The notes under the pieces were generated by a model, which was not told the origin of the DNA, did no database searches, and worked only from the letters and a program-made list of their open reading frames with translations. Both the position numbers and the translations under genes were made by a program. A DNA stretch of 64,000 nt from Thiobaca trueperi (GTDB lineage: Bacteria; Pseudomonadota; Gammaproteobacteria; Chromatiales; Chromatiaceae): assembly GCF_004342175.1 (NCBI RefSeq), contig NZ_SMAO01000006.1, forward strand, positions 124,001 to 188,000, written 5' to 3'. Positions within the stretch are counted from its first letter, which is position 1. Each line of letters starts with the position of its first letter. Below are positions 49,401 to 59,787 of this stretch, in pieces.

Positions 49401-49945
49401 GCGATCAGGTGCATGATCTCGTCGGGTGTGCCGAAACGGGCTCCGGCCAGACGACCCTCGAACAAAATCGAAAAGAAAAAGATCCCGGCCAGGATCGCCG
49501 TGGTGGTGGTGGCCTGCACCCAGCCATTGGCGGCGGCCAGCGGTTCCTTGCCGACCAGTTCCTTGATATAGCCGTATTTGGCTGGCGAATAGATGGCACT
49601 CTGCGCCGCCAGCAGAAAGGTCATGCCGAAGGCCAGCCAGAACCAGCCCAGGTAATAGCAGAGCGTGATCGCCAGGGTCAGCGCGACCGCGACCCAGGCG
49701 CTGGCGCGCATCACTCGATGCTTCGGGAAACGGTCAGCGAGAAAGCCGGACGGCGTGAACAGCAGCACGAAGGGGAGCAGAATCAGCGCATTGACGATGG
49801 CCGTCAGCAGGATCTGCGCATCGCCGTCATGCGTTTTGAAGACGGTGTTCTGGATGACGATCTTGTGCCCCAGATCCACGAAGGCATTGAGAAAGATCAT
49901 CAGGATGTAGGACAGAAAGCCGGTGATGCGGAAGAGCTGACCCAT
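46499..49945 (-). CDS. aas: LplT-Aas type fusion: MFS transporter / PlsC acyltransferase / acyl-ACP synthetase
   Basis: 1148 aa. Residues 1-410 are an MFS transporter with about 12 TM helices (LplT-like, G-F-L-A-D-R-F-P-K-H). Residues about 435-620 are a PlsC domain with N-H452-V-S-W-V-D (HX4D) and F-P-E-G-T-L. Residues about 660-1140 are an AMP-forming ligase with S-S-G-S-E-G-T-P-K-G near 790, Y-G-A-T-E-T and the C-terminal catalytic Lys (G-S-G-K-T-D-F). Family knowledge: flips lysophospholipid inward and reacylates it using acyl-ACP. All three parts look intact. Confidence 0.94.
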   Translation of the reverse strand: MGQLFRITGFLSYILMIFLNAFVDLGHKIVIQNTVFKTHDGDAQILLTAIVNALILLPFVLLFTPSGFLADRFPKHRVMRASAWVAVALTLAITLCYYLGWFWLAFGMTFLLAAQSAIYSPAKYGYIKELVGKEPLAAANGWVQATTTTAILAGIFFFSILFEGRLAGARFGTPDEIMHLIAPLGWVLVGCSLMEVFMAYRLPQTTPGNDMPFDWREYRSGRYLRLNLKAAWDNQVIWLSIVGLSVFWSISQVMLAVFPAFAKETLGEHNTVVIQGMLACSGIGIILGSIVAGRVSRHHIETGLIPVGAIGIAAALFILPGLGSAWAHGLNFLALGFLAGLFLVPLNALIQFNAGEDGLGRVLAANNFVQNILMLSFLGITVAAAFVEVGSLALMIALGVIALLGAFYTLYQLPQSLVRFLIARVMATRYRLHVIGLNNLPAQGGVLLLGNHVSWVDWAMVQLASPRPVRFVMERWIYERWYLRRFLDFFGVIPISRGRSREAIKTVARLLEAGEVVCIFPEGTLSKNGQLSEFKRGFELSAREAGSGVILPFYQRGLWGSRFSYASAKLKANRGEGRVQDVIVAFGPPLPRDASAERVKQAVIELSVTSWHSHVATLPTLPHAWLASVKRDLGRVSVIDSIGTTLTNRRLLTAVLLFTGKVRRLTPEPVVGILLPASSAGAIANLAALMAGKTVVNLNYTASAESLRAGVEKAGIRHVITADRFLRKLEQRGIDLNATLPDVTLHPMEGLRASIGPLRALTMLGVASLLPAPLLRAFFARPSKADDTAAILFSSGSEGTPKGIELTHRNIMANVRQISDVLNTEQDDIILANLPLFHAFGLTATTFLPLLEGIPMVCHPDPTDAPGTAKAVARYRATVLCSTSTFLRLYTRNKRVHPLMLQSLRIVVAGAERLGPEVREAFALKFHKPIYEGYGATETTPVASVNVPDALETDTWKIQTGSRPGTVGMPLPGTSFRIVDPATLEALPVGEDGLILIGGVQVMKGYLKDPEKTQEAVVELDGQRWYKTGDKGHLDADGFLTIVDRYSRFAKLGGEMISLSAVEEQVRRALGMPELEVAAVNLPDERKGERILLLTAEDIDTDLLRRRLLEIGVNPLSIPAQVMRVEAIPKLGSGKTDFGAVRRLAVGG

Positions 49946-49959
49946 ACTATGCCTCGTGT

Positions 49960-50044
49960 TAAACCGCGCCCAGTGCGGTATGTGATCGTTGGGGATTGAG
50001 TCGGCCTTGGCAGAATCGACGACCGTTCGCGCGGGCGCGGTTTA
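49960..50044. repeat. Element with AAACCGCGCCC / GGGCGCGGTTT terminal inverted repeats
   Basis: 85 bp with terminal inverted repeats related to the AAACCGCGTCC family but a different interior (TGATCGTTGGGGATTGAGTC). It sits back-to-back with the copy at 50067. The 302-bp gap 49946-50247 is otherwise empty of genes. Confidence 0.65.
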
Positions 50045-50066
50045 AGATATTAAAAAATATAAATTT

Positions 50067-50151
50067 TAAACCGCGTCTCCACTGAGATCGATGACATCGC
50101 CAAAGCTAAACACAAAATGAAAATGACGCATGTCGCACTGGACGCGGTTTA
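50067..50151 (-). repeat. 85-bp AAACCGCGTCC element, copy in reverse orientation
   Basis: The reverse complement matches 2066-2150 almost base for base (GCGTCATTTTCATTTTGTGT, then TTTAGCTTTGGCGATGTCAT) and includes the same A/T-rich tail (AATTTATATTTTTTAA). This is the best-conserved pair in the window. Confidence 0.85.
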
Positions 50152-50247
50152 GCTAACAACTGAGAAACATCGCGTAATGAATTTTGACACCTGTCACAGC
50201 CATGCGAGGTACGGGCGTCGGCTGGATTTGCCTTGTTGCTTTGCCCT

Positions 50248-52777
<2,530 letters not shown>

Positions 52778-52785
<8 letters not shown>

Positions 52786-53857
52786 CCGCGTCACGCTCTT
52801 TTTCAAGCGCCAGAGCAAGACGCAGCGCCTCGCTTTCGCGTTCAATCTCCGTGCGAAGTTCTTCTTCCGTGGGCAACACCAGCTTGTAGCGGCTGGCGAA
52901 CAACTGTTCGCTGCCGTTCAGCACGGAGTAACGCACCACTGAATGATCCTTGGCCTCGCACAGCAGGATGCCGACCGTCGGGTTATCGCCCTCGTTGCGC
53001 TTCAGGTCGTCGTACATGCGCACATACATGTCCATCTGGCCGATGTCCTGATGGGTCAGCTCGCCGGTTTTCAGGTCGATCAGCACGAAGCATCTGAGCA
53101 GGTAGTTGTAGAACACCAGGTCGATGTAGAAATCCTTGCTCTCGGTGCTGACGCGCTGCTGGCGTGCGACGAAGGCGAACCCCTTGCCCAGTTCCAGCAG
53201 AAAGGCTTGCAGTTTGTCCATCAAGCCCTGTTCCAGGCTGGATTCCAGCACGCGGCCCGCGCTCGGCAAGCCCAAAAATTCCAGCATGACCGGATCGCGG
53301 ACGAACGCGCGTGGCGAATGTTGCAGACGCGCCAGATGTTCCCGCGCCTCGTCGGCTACCGCCGCCTTGTCCTGGCTGAGTAGCAGACGCTCGTAATACA
53401 GCGTGCCCATCTGCCGCTCCAGCGCGCGCGAACTCCAGTTCTGTTCGGCGGACTCGTGCATGTACCACAGGCGTGCCGCTTCGTTGTCCAAGCGCGTCAG
53501 CAGGCGATAGTGCGTCCAGCTTAATTCGTGACGCAGCGCGTCACACTTTGGAAAAGCGAGATAAAACAGCCGCATATAGCGTAGATTGGAGGCGTCGAAG
53601 CCTTTGCCGAACTCGTGCGTCAGTTGCTCGGCGAGCATGGGCAAGAGCCGTTTGCCATACGCAGCGCGTGCCTGCCCGCCCTGCTCGAATTCGACGATGT
53701 GACGGCCGATTTCCCAGCAGGTGCGCACCTGAATACTGTCCACGGCACGCAGTGCCTGGGTGCGCGCCTGTGCGATCAACTGGCGCAACTGGCCCAGCAA
53801 GGGCGCGGCGCTCGTGGCCGGGTTCTGGGCTGAAGTTTCGTCGATGGGTTTATTCAT
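52778..53857 (-). CDS. PDDEXK nuclease, DUF1016/YhcG family
   Basis: 359 aa from the ATG at 53857 (AAGGACA upstream). N-terminal DUF1016_N (residues 20-150; W-E-I-G-R-H-I-V-E-F-E, then Y-G-K-R-L-L, F-D-A-S-N-L-R-Y-M-R-L-F-Y) and C-terminal PD-(D/E)XK nuclease (about 190-335; D-F-Y-I-D-L-V-F-Y-N and V-L-I-D-L-K-T-G). Key Asp and the E/D-x-K set (D-L-K) are visible. Family knowledge: YhcG-like nucleases often accompany restriction-modification and other defence genes. Confidence 0.9.
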
Positions 53858-53868
53858 CGGCACTGTCC

Positions 53869-54345
53869 TTAAGGAAGCTGAAGCGAGAAGCCGTGCGGGG
53901 AGCCGGTACTCGCCGGGTGGCTTATCCTCGACGGCGACTGTTCGCTCAAGGGCGCTCCAGATTCTCCACCCGCCGGGTGGATTTTCCGGGGCGGGATCAA
54001 TTCAGTACCCGTCGGGTACTGTATTGGTGCTGCCGCGATCGCTCTCGTACTGTAAACAAGGTAAGACTTTCTGAAGTTCTGGAGATTGGGTACGGAAAAA
54101 CCATGACCGTAGCGCTGCGCCAAGTGCCCGGACAAGGTTTCCAGAACCTGCTTGCCGTACCCCGCCCGCTGCTCGCCCTGCTGCAATTCCTCCACGATCT
54201 CGCGCCCGATCAAACAGTAGGCGAGCACCATGTTCGTGTTCACCGCCCGGACGACATTGCCCCGCGCCTGATCAAGGATGGAGACGACGCGCCCAAAGAG
54301 CGCGTCGGGCTGCTCCGCAGGAATCGTCTGCTTTGGCTTACTCAT
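53869..54345 (-). CDS. Truncated DUF1016 protein: N-terminal domain only
   Basis: 158 aa from the ATG at 54345 (8-bp ATGAGTAA overlap with the methylase stop). Residues 15-105 match DUF1016_N (L-A-Y-C-L-I-G-R-E-I-V-E-E-L-Q-Q-G, Y-G-K-Q-V-L, F-S-V-P-N-L-Q-N-F-R). The frame then enters a Pro/Ser/Gly-rich tail encoded by palindromic DNA (53903-54021) and stops, so the whole PDDEXK domain is missing. The next gene starts 11 bp later and is a complete DUF1016 protein, so this may be a decayed duplicate or a dedicated specificity/partner subunit. Confidence 0.68.
   Translation of the reverse strand: MSKPKQTIPAEQPDALFGRVVSILDQARGNVVRAVNTNMVLAYCLIGREIVEELQQGEQRAGYGKQVLETLSGHLAQRYGHGFSVPNLQNFRKSYLVYSTRAIAAAPIQYPTGTELIPPRKIHPAGGESGAPLSEQSPSRISHPASTGSPHGFSLQLP
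53903..54021. repeat. Palindromic motifs in the tail of the truncated DUF1016 gene
   Basis: CCACCCGCCGGGTGG (53966-53980) and CAGTACCCGTCGGGTACTG (54003-54021) are near-perfect palindromes; CGCCGGGTGG recurs at 53911-53920. They lie exactly where the DUF1016 similarity ends, which suggests that insertion or expansion of this palindromic DNA broke the gene. Confidence 0.6.
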
Positions 54346-55945
54346 TTTCGGCTTCGTCTGGGACGGCTTCATCGAAAAGTTCGCTGTCGTGCTCGGCGAC
54401 CTGCGATTCGATGAAGGCGATCTCGTCCTTGGTCAGCCCGTACCGCTTGTAGAGCTTGGCGTCGGTCCATTCTTGGTTGAGGGGAAGGTCTGGTACGAAT
54501 GCGTATACGTCGCGCGTGGCGTGCTGCGTGGCCTTGCGGAGAGAAACCAGAAACCTGACAAAGCGTGTTCGCAGATATTTTGCGTAGTTGATGGCTTCTG
54601 TCTCGTCATCGAAGTGGCCGGCAACGAGGTAGGTTTCAGTACATGCAGTACCCGGCTCGGCAATGATGGGCTTACTGAGGAATTTGGTCTCAACCGCCGC
54701 GCTTGTTCCCTGAACGGCTGTCATCAGCACCTTCCACTCGTCAATCCACGCCGAATTGACAGCAATCGTCGTGCGCTCAATCCAACCGGTACGCTGGTTC
54801 TCGAAGAGCTGTATCGGTTTCTTCAAGCCCGCTTTAGTAGGCTTGCCCTTGAAGTTCGTCGCCAGCCCAAATGGCTTACGGCTGGATACGCGAGCATCTA
54901 ACGTCGGCTCCTCCTTCGCCCTGACCTTCTCCAAAATTGGCACCGCCTCATTGCGCCGAATCAGAATGTCATAGGAATCGAGGTAACGAGCCACCGCTGG
55001 CCCCGTCGGCTGTCCGTCCCAGATCGTTTGCACCGTGCACGGCCCCTGATAGTCGCGATCCCACAGAAAATAGGAGATACCGCCACGAATCTTCACCCCC
55101 GGAAAGCCCTCGTAGAGCTTCGGGTAGTCCACGATCTGCCGCATACGCTTGTCCGACAGCATCCTCTGCCGGTATTTATCGAGCCCCTTGCCGCCTGCCA
55201 TCCAGCGCGACGGCGTCACGAATACCGCGTAGCGCGGTTCGAGTTCAAGCGCCTGCTCCACGAACAACTGATAAATCGGCGCGGCACTCGTGCCATAGCC
55301 GCCATCGGCCAACTGGTAGGGCGGATTGCCAATGATCACGTCGAACTGCATGTCGTCTCCAAACAACTCGGACACCCGAGCCTTGATGTCATTGGTGTGG
55401 ATGAACGCATAGGCGTGGGTTTCCAGTTCTTCCCCACGGTCAAGGGCACTTTGGCTGGCCCCACAGAAGGTGCATTTGCCATTGACCCAGACATGCTCGA
55501 CGCGCTCGAACCAGATGTTGCCCGCCTCACTGTCAAAGCCCTTGGCGACGGAATGCGCCCCATTGGCTTGCTTCGAGCAATACACGCTGCGCCGCGCCAG
55601 CAGGCTGGTCAGATGCGTAATGCCGATGCCGAACACCTGCCGGGTCAGGATGTGATCGACGCGGGCCTGGAGGTCGGGCATCTCGTCCGCCAGTCCCTTG
55701 ACGAGGTGGCTGGCGATCTCGCGCAGGAAGACGCCCGACTTCGTACAGGGATCGAGAAAGCGTACTGTTTTATCGGCCCAGAGATTCGCTCCGTCATGGC
55801 TGCTCGCCCAGGCTTCGGCCAGCGTATCCAACATCCGGTTAGCGAACTCGGGCGGCGTAAAAACTTCGTCGTTGGATAGATTCGCAATGCAGGTCAGCAC
55901 GTCGGGATTGCGCCCCCGCAACGAAAAACTCGCCTGTTCAGTCAT
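54338..55945 (-). CDS. Adenine-specific DNA methyltransferase-like protein (Eco57I type)
   Basis: 535 aa. The SAM-region is F-L-D-P-C-T-K-S-G-V-F-L (about residues 63-74), a variant of D-P-x-C-G-S-G; catalytic N-P-P-Y appears in D-V-I-I-G-N-P-P-Y-Q (about 204-213). A Cys4-like cluster C-T-F-C lies near 160. The C-terminal third resembles a target-recognition or specificity region. The upstream gene also encodes a methylase core, overlapping by 4 bp, so two methylase-like chains are made together. Role: N6-adenine methylation, probably in the protective arm of this operon. Confidence 0.87.
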   Translation of the reverse strand: MTEQASFSLRGRNPDVLTCIANLSNDEVFTPPEFANRMLDTLAEAWASSHDGANLWADKTVRFLDPCTKSGVFLREIASHLVKGLADEMPDLQARVDHILTRQVFGIGITHLTSLLARRSVYCSKQANGAHSVAKGFDSEAGNIWFERVEHVWVNGKCTFCGASQSALDRGEELETHAYAFIHTNDIKARVSELFGDDMQFDVIIGNPPYQLADGGYGTSAAPIYQLFVEQALELEPRYAVFVTPSRWMAGGKGLDKYRQRMLSDKRMRQIVDYPKLYEGFPGVKIRGGISYFLWDRDYQGPCTVQTIWDGQPTGPAVARYLDSYDILIRRNEAVPILEKVRAKEEPTLDARVSSRKPFGLATNFKGKPTKAGLKKPIQLFENQRTGWIERTTIAVNSAWIDEWKVLMTAVQGTSAAVETKFLSKPIIAEPGTACTETYLVAGHFDDETEAINYAKYLRTRFVRFLVSLRKATQHATRDVYAFVPDLPLNQEWTDAKLYKRYGLTKDEIAFIESQVAEHDSELFDEAVPDEAENE

Positions 55946-56586
55946 CCCGTCGCTTCCAGATGCAAGGAGGCCAGATCGTTCACCGTCATTGGCGGATAGG
56001 TTTTGGTCGGTGTAAAAATTTCGTGCTTGCCGAGGTGAGCGAAGAGCGAGCCTTCTGCGCTGAAGGCGGACGAACCGGTCAGCACCTCAAAATTGAAATC
56101 GCGCCGTTGAAACTTGCCCTTACCGAGATAGCCCCATTCCGCAAAGGTGATCGGTTGTCCATCGCTGGCCAGCATTTTCAGGGCGTCGCCATGGACGAGA
56201 TTCCACGAGAGCACGTAAAACGCTGCCCGGTACAGGTCGTCCGACGTCTCGATATTCAGGTACTCGGCGAAGATGTCCAACAGGTTCGCGCGGCACTCGG
56301 CGATGTTGTCCGCCAGCAGTTCGATACCGTAGATGCACATCAGCGCATACAACGCAAAGTGCCGCCGCTCGAAATCCGATTGGCCATATTTGAGTTCGAC
56401 GGCAGCGAGCTTGCGTTGCAGGACGCAAACCAGAAAATTCCCGCTTCCGCACGCCGGTTCAAGAAAACGGGAGTCGATGCGCTCCGATTCGTCCTTGACG
56501 AGGTCGAGCATGGCATCGACCATCCACGCGGGGGTAAAGACCTCCCCGTGGTCGGTGACACGCTGTTGGGACTTGATTAGGGACAT
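55942..56586 (-). CDS. N-6 DNA methylase core protein lacking the NPPY motif
   Basis: 214 aa from the ATG at 56586 (frame to 56616 rejected: no better start). Early G-E-V-F-T-P (residues 15-20) and motif I F-L-E-P-A-C-G-S-G-N-F-L (about 42-53) define the N6-MTase class; no N-P-P-[YF] is present before the stop. The second gene supplies N-P-P-Y but has a weak motif I, so the two may act as a split enzyme or as related subunits. First gene of the defence-type operon. Confidence 0.82.
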   Translation of the reverse strand: MSLIKSQQRVTDHGEVFTPAWMVDAMLDLVKDESERIDSRFLEPACGSGNFLVCVLQRKLAAVELKYGQSDFERRHFALYALMCIYGIELLADNIAECRANLLDIFAEYLNIETSDDLYRAAFYVLSWNLVHGDALKMLASDGQPITFAEWGYLGKGKFQRRDFNFEVLTGSSAFSAEGSLFAHLGKHEIFTPTKTYPPMTVNDLASLHLEATG

Positions 56587-56614
56587 GAGCGGAAAACGTC
56601 TGGCTGTGACTCGC

Positions 56615-56794
56615 ATGGATTTTGCATCCTACTCCCCGCCGCCGCCAGAAATCCAGCCTAAACGTGGACGCTTGCCGGGCTGGATCGCAGCGGCGATGCG
56701 AGCCGACAAAAAAGGAATCGAGGGCGCGCGAATGCACCTGCCGGACGGCGGGATGCCCGTCCAGTTGGCGCAGGGCGAGCCGGGTCGAGCGTGA
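56615..56794 (+). CDS. Possible small basic protein, unassigned
   Basis: 59 codons from the ATG at 56615; the start is close to and divergent from the methylase start. It reads Y-S-P-P-P-P-E-I-Q-P, then L-P-G-W-I-A-A-A-M-R-A-D-K-K-G-I. There is no recognisable family and no strong ribosome site. It is listed because the 294-bp gap (56587-56880) holds nothing else coding; chance ORF is a real alternative. Confidence 0.22.
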   Translation: MDFASYSPPPPEIQPKRGRLPGWIAAAMRADKKGIEGARMHLPDGGMPVQLAQGEPGRA

Positions 56795-56880
56795 GATCCG
56801 CGGCAGGCGGCAAACTTGATCCTGGACCCCGCACAGCCGATAGTGGCCGCCTCTCCATCTGGCGACCAGATCACAACATC

Positions 56881-58026
56881 ATGCGCGACCCCGTCACCCC
56901 TCCCAATCACAGCCCACGGCGCAAGCATGCCGCACGCGCACGCACGCGCCTGCCGCGCGTCAAGCGCTCCCAGCCGGGACTGCCTGCCGGCATCGAATAC
57001 CATGAGCTGACGCAGAGCGCAAACAGCGCGCCAGCGCGGGTCTGCTGCATCGACTACAGCCCCGAGCGGATCCAGGTCCAGGAGGTCGGCGACATCGCCG
57101 CCTTTCTGACCAACCATCGCCCCGATTGGACCCAGGTGCGCTGGATTCATGTCGAAGGTTTGCAGGATCGCCGTGTCGTTCGCGCGCTGGCGGAGAAATA
57201 TCAACTGCATCCGCTGGCGATTGAGGATGTTCTGGACGGCGGGCATCGCCCCAAGCTGGAGGATTTTCCGGCGATTGGCGAGCTGCCCGGACGGCTCTTC
57301 GTCATGGCGCGCGGCGTGCGTCTGGTGGAGGATCAGATGCTGGCCGAGCAGATCGGCTTTTTTCTGGGGCGCAACACGCTCCTGAGTTTTCAGCAGACCT
57401 CCAGTCCGGCCATCAACGAGATTCGGCAGCGGCTGGACAATCCGCGCTCGCGGGTGCGCCAGCACGATGCCAGTTTCCTGCTCTATGCCCTGATCGATGC
57501 CCTGGTCGATCGCTTTTTTCCGCTGCTCGACGCCAGTTCGGAACGGCTGGAGATGGCCGAGGAGGCCGTCCTCACCTGTCCCGAGACCCAGAGCCTGCAC
57601 GCGCTGCATCTGATCAAGCGCGATCTGGTGATGATCCGCCGCACCGCCTGGCCGATGCGCGAACTGGTATCACAGCTCCAGCGCGAGCATCACGAATGTC
57701 TGTCGGCGATCACCCAGACCTATTTTCGCGATGTTTACGATCATTGCGTGCAGATCATCGATCTGATCGAGACCTACCGCGAGATCGCCAGCGCCGTGGC
57801 CGAGACCTATGTCTCGGTCGTCTCCAACCGCACCAACGACATCATGAAGGTGCTGACCATCATCGGCACCATCTTCATTCCTTTGACCTTTCTGGCCGGC
57901 GTCTATGGCATGAACATCCCGATGCCCGAAACGCACTGGCAAGCCGCCTATCCGGTGTTCTGGGCCGTCTGTCTGGGCATCGCCGGCTTCATGCTGTGGC
58001 GCTTCCGGCGCGGCGGCTGGCTGTAG
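56881..58026 (+). CDS. CorA family divalent cation transporter
   Basis: 381 aa from the ATG at 56881; the longer frame to 56791 adds a Pro/Arg-rich tail and is less likely. A cytosolic domain (residues 20-310) is followed by two C-terminal TM helices (V-L-T-I-I-G-T-I-F-I-P-L-T-F-L-A, then Y-P-V-F-W-A-V-C-L-G) around the filter Y-G-M-N-I-P-M-P-E. G-M-N is intact, so Mg2+ (or Co2+/Ni2+) passage is expected; the loop P-M-P-E is usual for CorA. Inner membrane pentamer. Confidence 0.95.
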   Translation: MRDPVTPPNHSPRRKHAARARTRLPRVKRSQPGLPAGIEYHELTQSANSAPARVCCIDYSPERIQVQEVGDIAAFLTNHRPDWTQVRWIHVEGLQDRRVVRALAEKYQLHPLAIEDVLDGGHRPKLEDFPAIGELPGRLFVMARGVRLVEDQMLAEQIGFFLGRNTLLSFQQTSSPAINEIRQRLDNPRSRVRQHDASFLLYALIDALVDRFFPLLDASSERLEMAEEAVLTCPETQSLHALHLIKRDLVMIRRTAWPMRELVSQLQREHHECLSAITQTYFRDVYDHCVQIIDLIETYREIASAVAETYVSVVSNRTNDIMKVLTIIGTIFIPLTFLAGVYGMNIPMPETHWQAAYPVFWAVCLGIAGFMLWRFRRGGWL

Positions 58027-58084
58027 GCGGGTTCCGGGAGACGCGGGGATTCCGGTCAGACGGCCTCGGTGGCCCGATAAAAAG

Positions 58085-59011
58085 CTATAAGTGTTCGGGA
58101 TCGGCAGTAAAGATGATGGTGAGCCAGCGATCCGGCCCGGCGCAGCCGATGGCCTCGCCGATCTCCGCGCGCATGGCGTCGAACGCCGTGATGGGCAGAC
58201 TGAGATCGGAGGGCACCAGGACCGAGATCTCGATGAAGCAGGCGCGACCGGTCTTGGAAAGATAACTGCGGTAGTCCAGGAAGCCGTGACGGCGGACGAA
58301 TTCAGCCATCGCCGCGCGCACTTGCGCGTCCGTGTCGGGCGGACTGATGAGCAGGATCTCGCGATAGGAGTCGCGCGCCTCGCGAAAGGGCAGGGGCAGC
58401 AGGACCAGGGTGACGATTGCCAGCACCAGCGGATCGATGAAGCGGATCCAGCCCTCGGCGGCGGTCCCGCGCATGAGCAGCGCCGCGCCGAAGGCGATCA
58501 GGAGCGCGGTGGTGATCAGCGCCGACAGCAGCCACGCCTTCAAATCCAATCCGACCAGGGCTGAATCGATGCGCTCGGCCTGACGTCCCAGCCACCACCA
58601 CATGCCGAAGGAGATCAGGGCGACCAGGGCGGCATAGCTCAGGGCAAGCCCGAACTCCGGCTCATAGCCGCCCTTCAGGAGACTGTTCACCGCGCTCAGA
58701 AAGGCATAAGCGACCAGGGCGATGAGCACTGAGGATTTCAGGGCGATGACCAGTGGCTCCAGATGCCAGAAACCGTACTGGAAGCGGCGGTCATCGCCCT
58801 GCATGGCGACCAGTCGGGCGACCTTGAGGGTCAGCCAGGTGATGGCGACATCAGCCAGCGAAAAGAGACCGTCGAAGAGGATCGCAGGAGAGCGCGCCAT
58901 GAGCCCAAAGGCAACCCCGAGCCCGGCGATCAGGAGCGTCGCCCACACCGAGAATTCTAATAGCCGCGCCTCCAGCTCGTTGCGTAACCGCATCACACGT
59001 TCGTTCCGCAT
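58085..59011 (-). CDS. Cation diffusion facilitator (CDF) family transporter
   Basis: 308 aa; about six TM helices, then a C-terminal cytosolic ferredoxin-like domain (about 225-308). TM2 has D-G-L-F-S-L-A-D with the conserved D-x6-D; TM5 has G-L-D-L-K-A-W-L-L instead of the usual H-x3-D, so one metal-site ligand differs. That may change metal preference from Zn2+ toward another ion, or weaken transport. Convergent with corA (58-bp gap). Substrate not predicted. Confidence 0.87.
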   Translation of the reverse strand: MRNERVMRLRNELEARLLEFSVWATLLIAGLGVAFGLMARSPAILFDGLFSLADVAITWLTLKVARLVAMQGDDRRFQYGFWHLEPLVIALKSSVLIALVAYAFLSAVNSLLKGGYEPEFGLALSYAALVALISFGMWWWLGRQAERIDSALVGLDLKAWLLSALITTALLIAFGAALLMRGTAAEGWIRFIDPLVLAIVTLVLLPLPFREARDSYREILLISPPDTDAQVRAAMAEFVRRHGFLDYRSYLSKTGRACFIEISVLVPSDLSLPITAFDAMRAEIGEAIGCAGPDRWLTIIFTADPEHL

Positions 59012-59189
59012 CCTCGCGTTCCCCTTATGCCGCTGGATCGTTATTGGTCGATTGTCTGGCAGACCGGGGGCGCATTGTAGCAGCGGGCGGGCGAGGATTC
59101 AGGCGCCTCAAGTACTGGCTCGTGCCGCGCCCTTTGCACAACCACATGTGCAGAGGCATTCAAACATGTCCTTCGCTGCGGGTGTTCCA

Positions 59190-59195
59190 TTGACA
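59190..59195 (+). promoter_or_regulatory. Possible -35 box upstream of the YchJ-like gene
   Basis: An exact TTGACA hexamer lies in the 290-bp divergent gap before the gene at 59302. The -10 region 17 nt on is weak (ACAAGA), so this is only a tentative vegetative promoter. Confidence 0.22.
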
Positions 59196-59301
59196 GCCGG
59201 CACGCAATACGAACAAGATCGCCGCCCTCGTTATCCGATCCTCGCGATCCCCGCTGTGGGGCAGGGGGCTCGACAAGAACCATTTTTCAGGAGTGTTATC
59301 G

Positions 59302-59784
59302 ATGTCTGTCTGTGTCTGCGGTTCCGGTCTTGAATTCGCTGCCTGCTGCGAGCCGATTCTGGCCGGTCAACCGGCGCCAACGGCTGAGGCGCTGATGCGC
59401 TCGCGCTATGCCGCCTATGCGGTCGGCAATCTGGATCATCTCGAACGCACCGCCACGTCTGAGGCGCGCGAAGCCTTCAATCGCGCGGATGCCGAGCAGG
59501 TGGCCGATGAGACGACCTGGCTGGGACTGGAGATCCGTCAGGTCGTGGATGGCGGGGTTGAGGACGAGACCGGACAGGTGGAATTCGTGTTCCGTTACCG
59601 TTTGCAGGGGCGGAAGATGATGCAGCACGAACTGGCCGATTTTCGTCGCGAAGACGGCCTGTGGCTGTATCAGGGCAGTCAGATGAATCCCAAATCGCCG
59701 CCGGTGCGGGTGTCGAAGGTCAATCGCAACGATCCCTGCGCCTGCGGTTCGGGGAAAAAAGCCAAGAAATGCTGCGGGGTCTGA
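59302..59784 (+). CDS. YchJ/UPF0225 family protein with two SEC-C motifs
   Basis: 160 aa. The ATG at 59302 follows AGGAG. Zinc-binding SEC-C motifs occur at both ends: C-V-C-G-S-G-x6-C-C (residues 3-16) and C-A-C-G-S-G-x5-K-C-C at the C-terminus. The middle is an NTF2-like fold (Y-x-G-N-L-D-H-L, V-E-F-V-F-R-Y). Function is unproved in the family; a role in protein-quality or stress handling is often suggested. The stop is only 3 bp before the acyltransferase gene, so they are co-transcribed. Confidence 0.93.
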   Translation: MSVCVCGSGLEFAACCEPILAGQPAPTAEALMRSRYAAYAVGNLDHLERTATSEAREAFNRADAEQVADETTWLGLEIRQVVDGGVEDETGQVEFVFRYRLQGRKMMQHELADFRREDGLWLYQGSQMNPKSPPVRVSKVNRNDPCACGSGKKAKKCCGV

Positions 59785-59787
59785 TTT

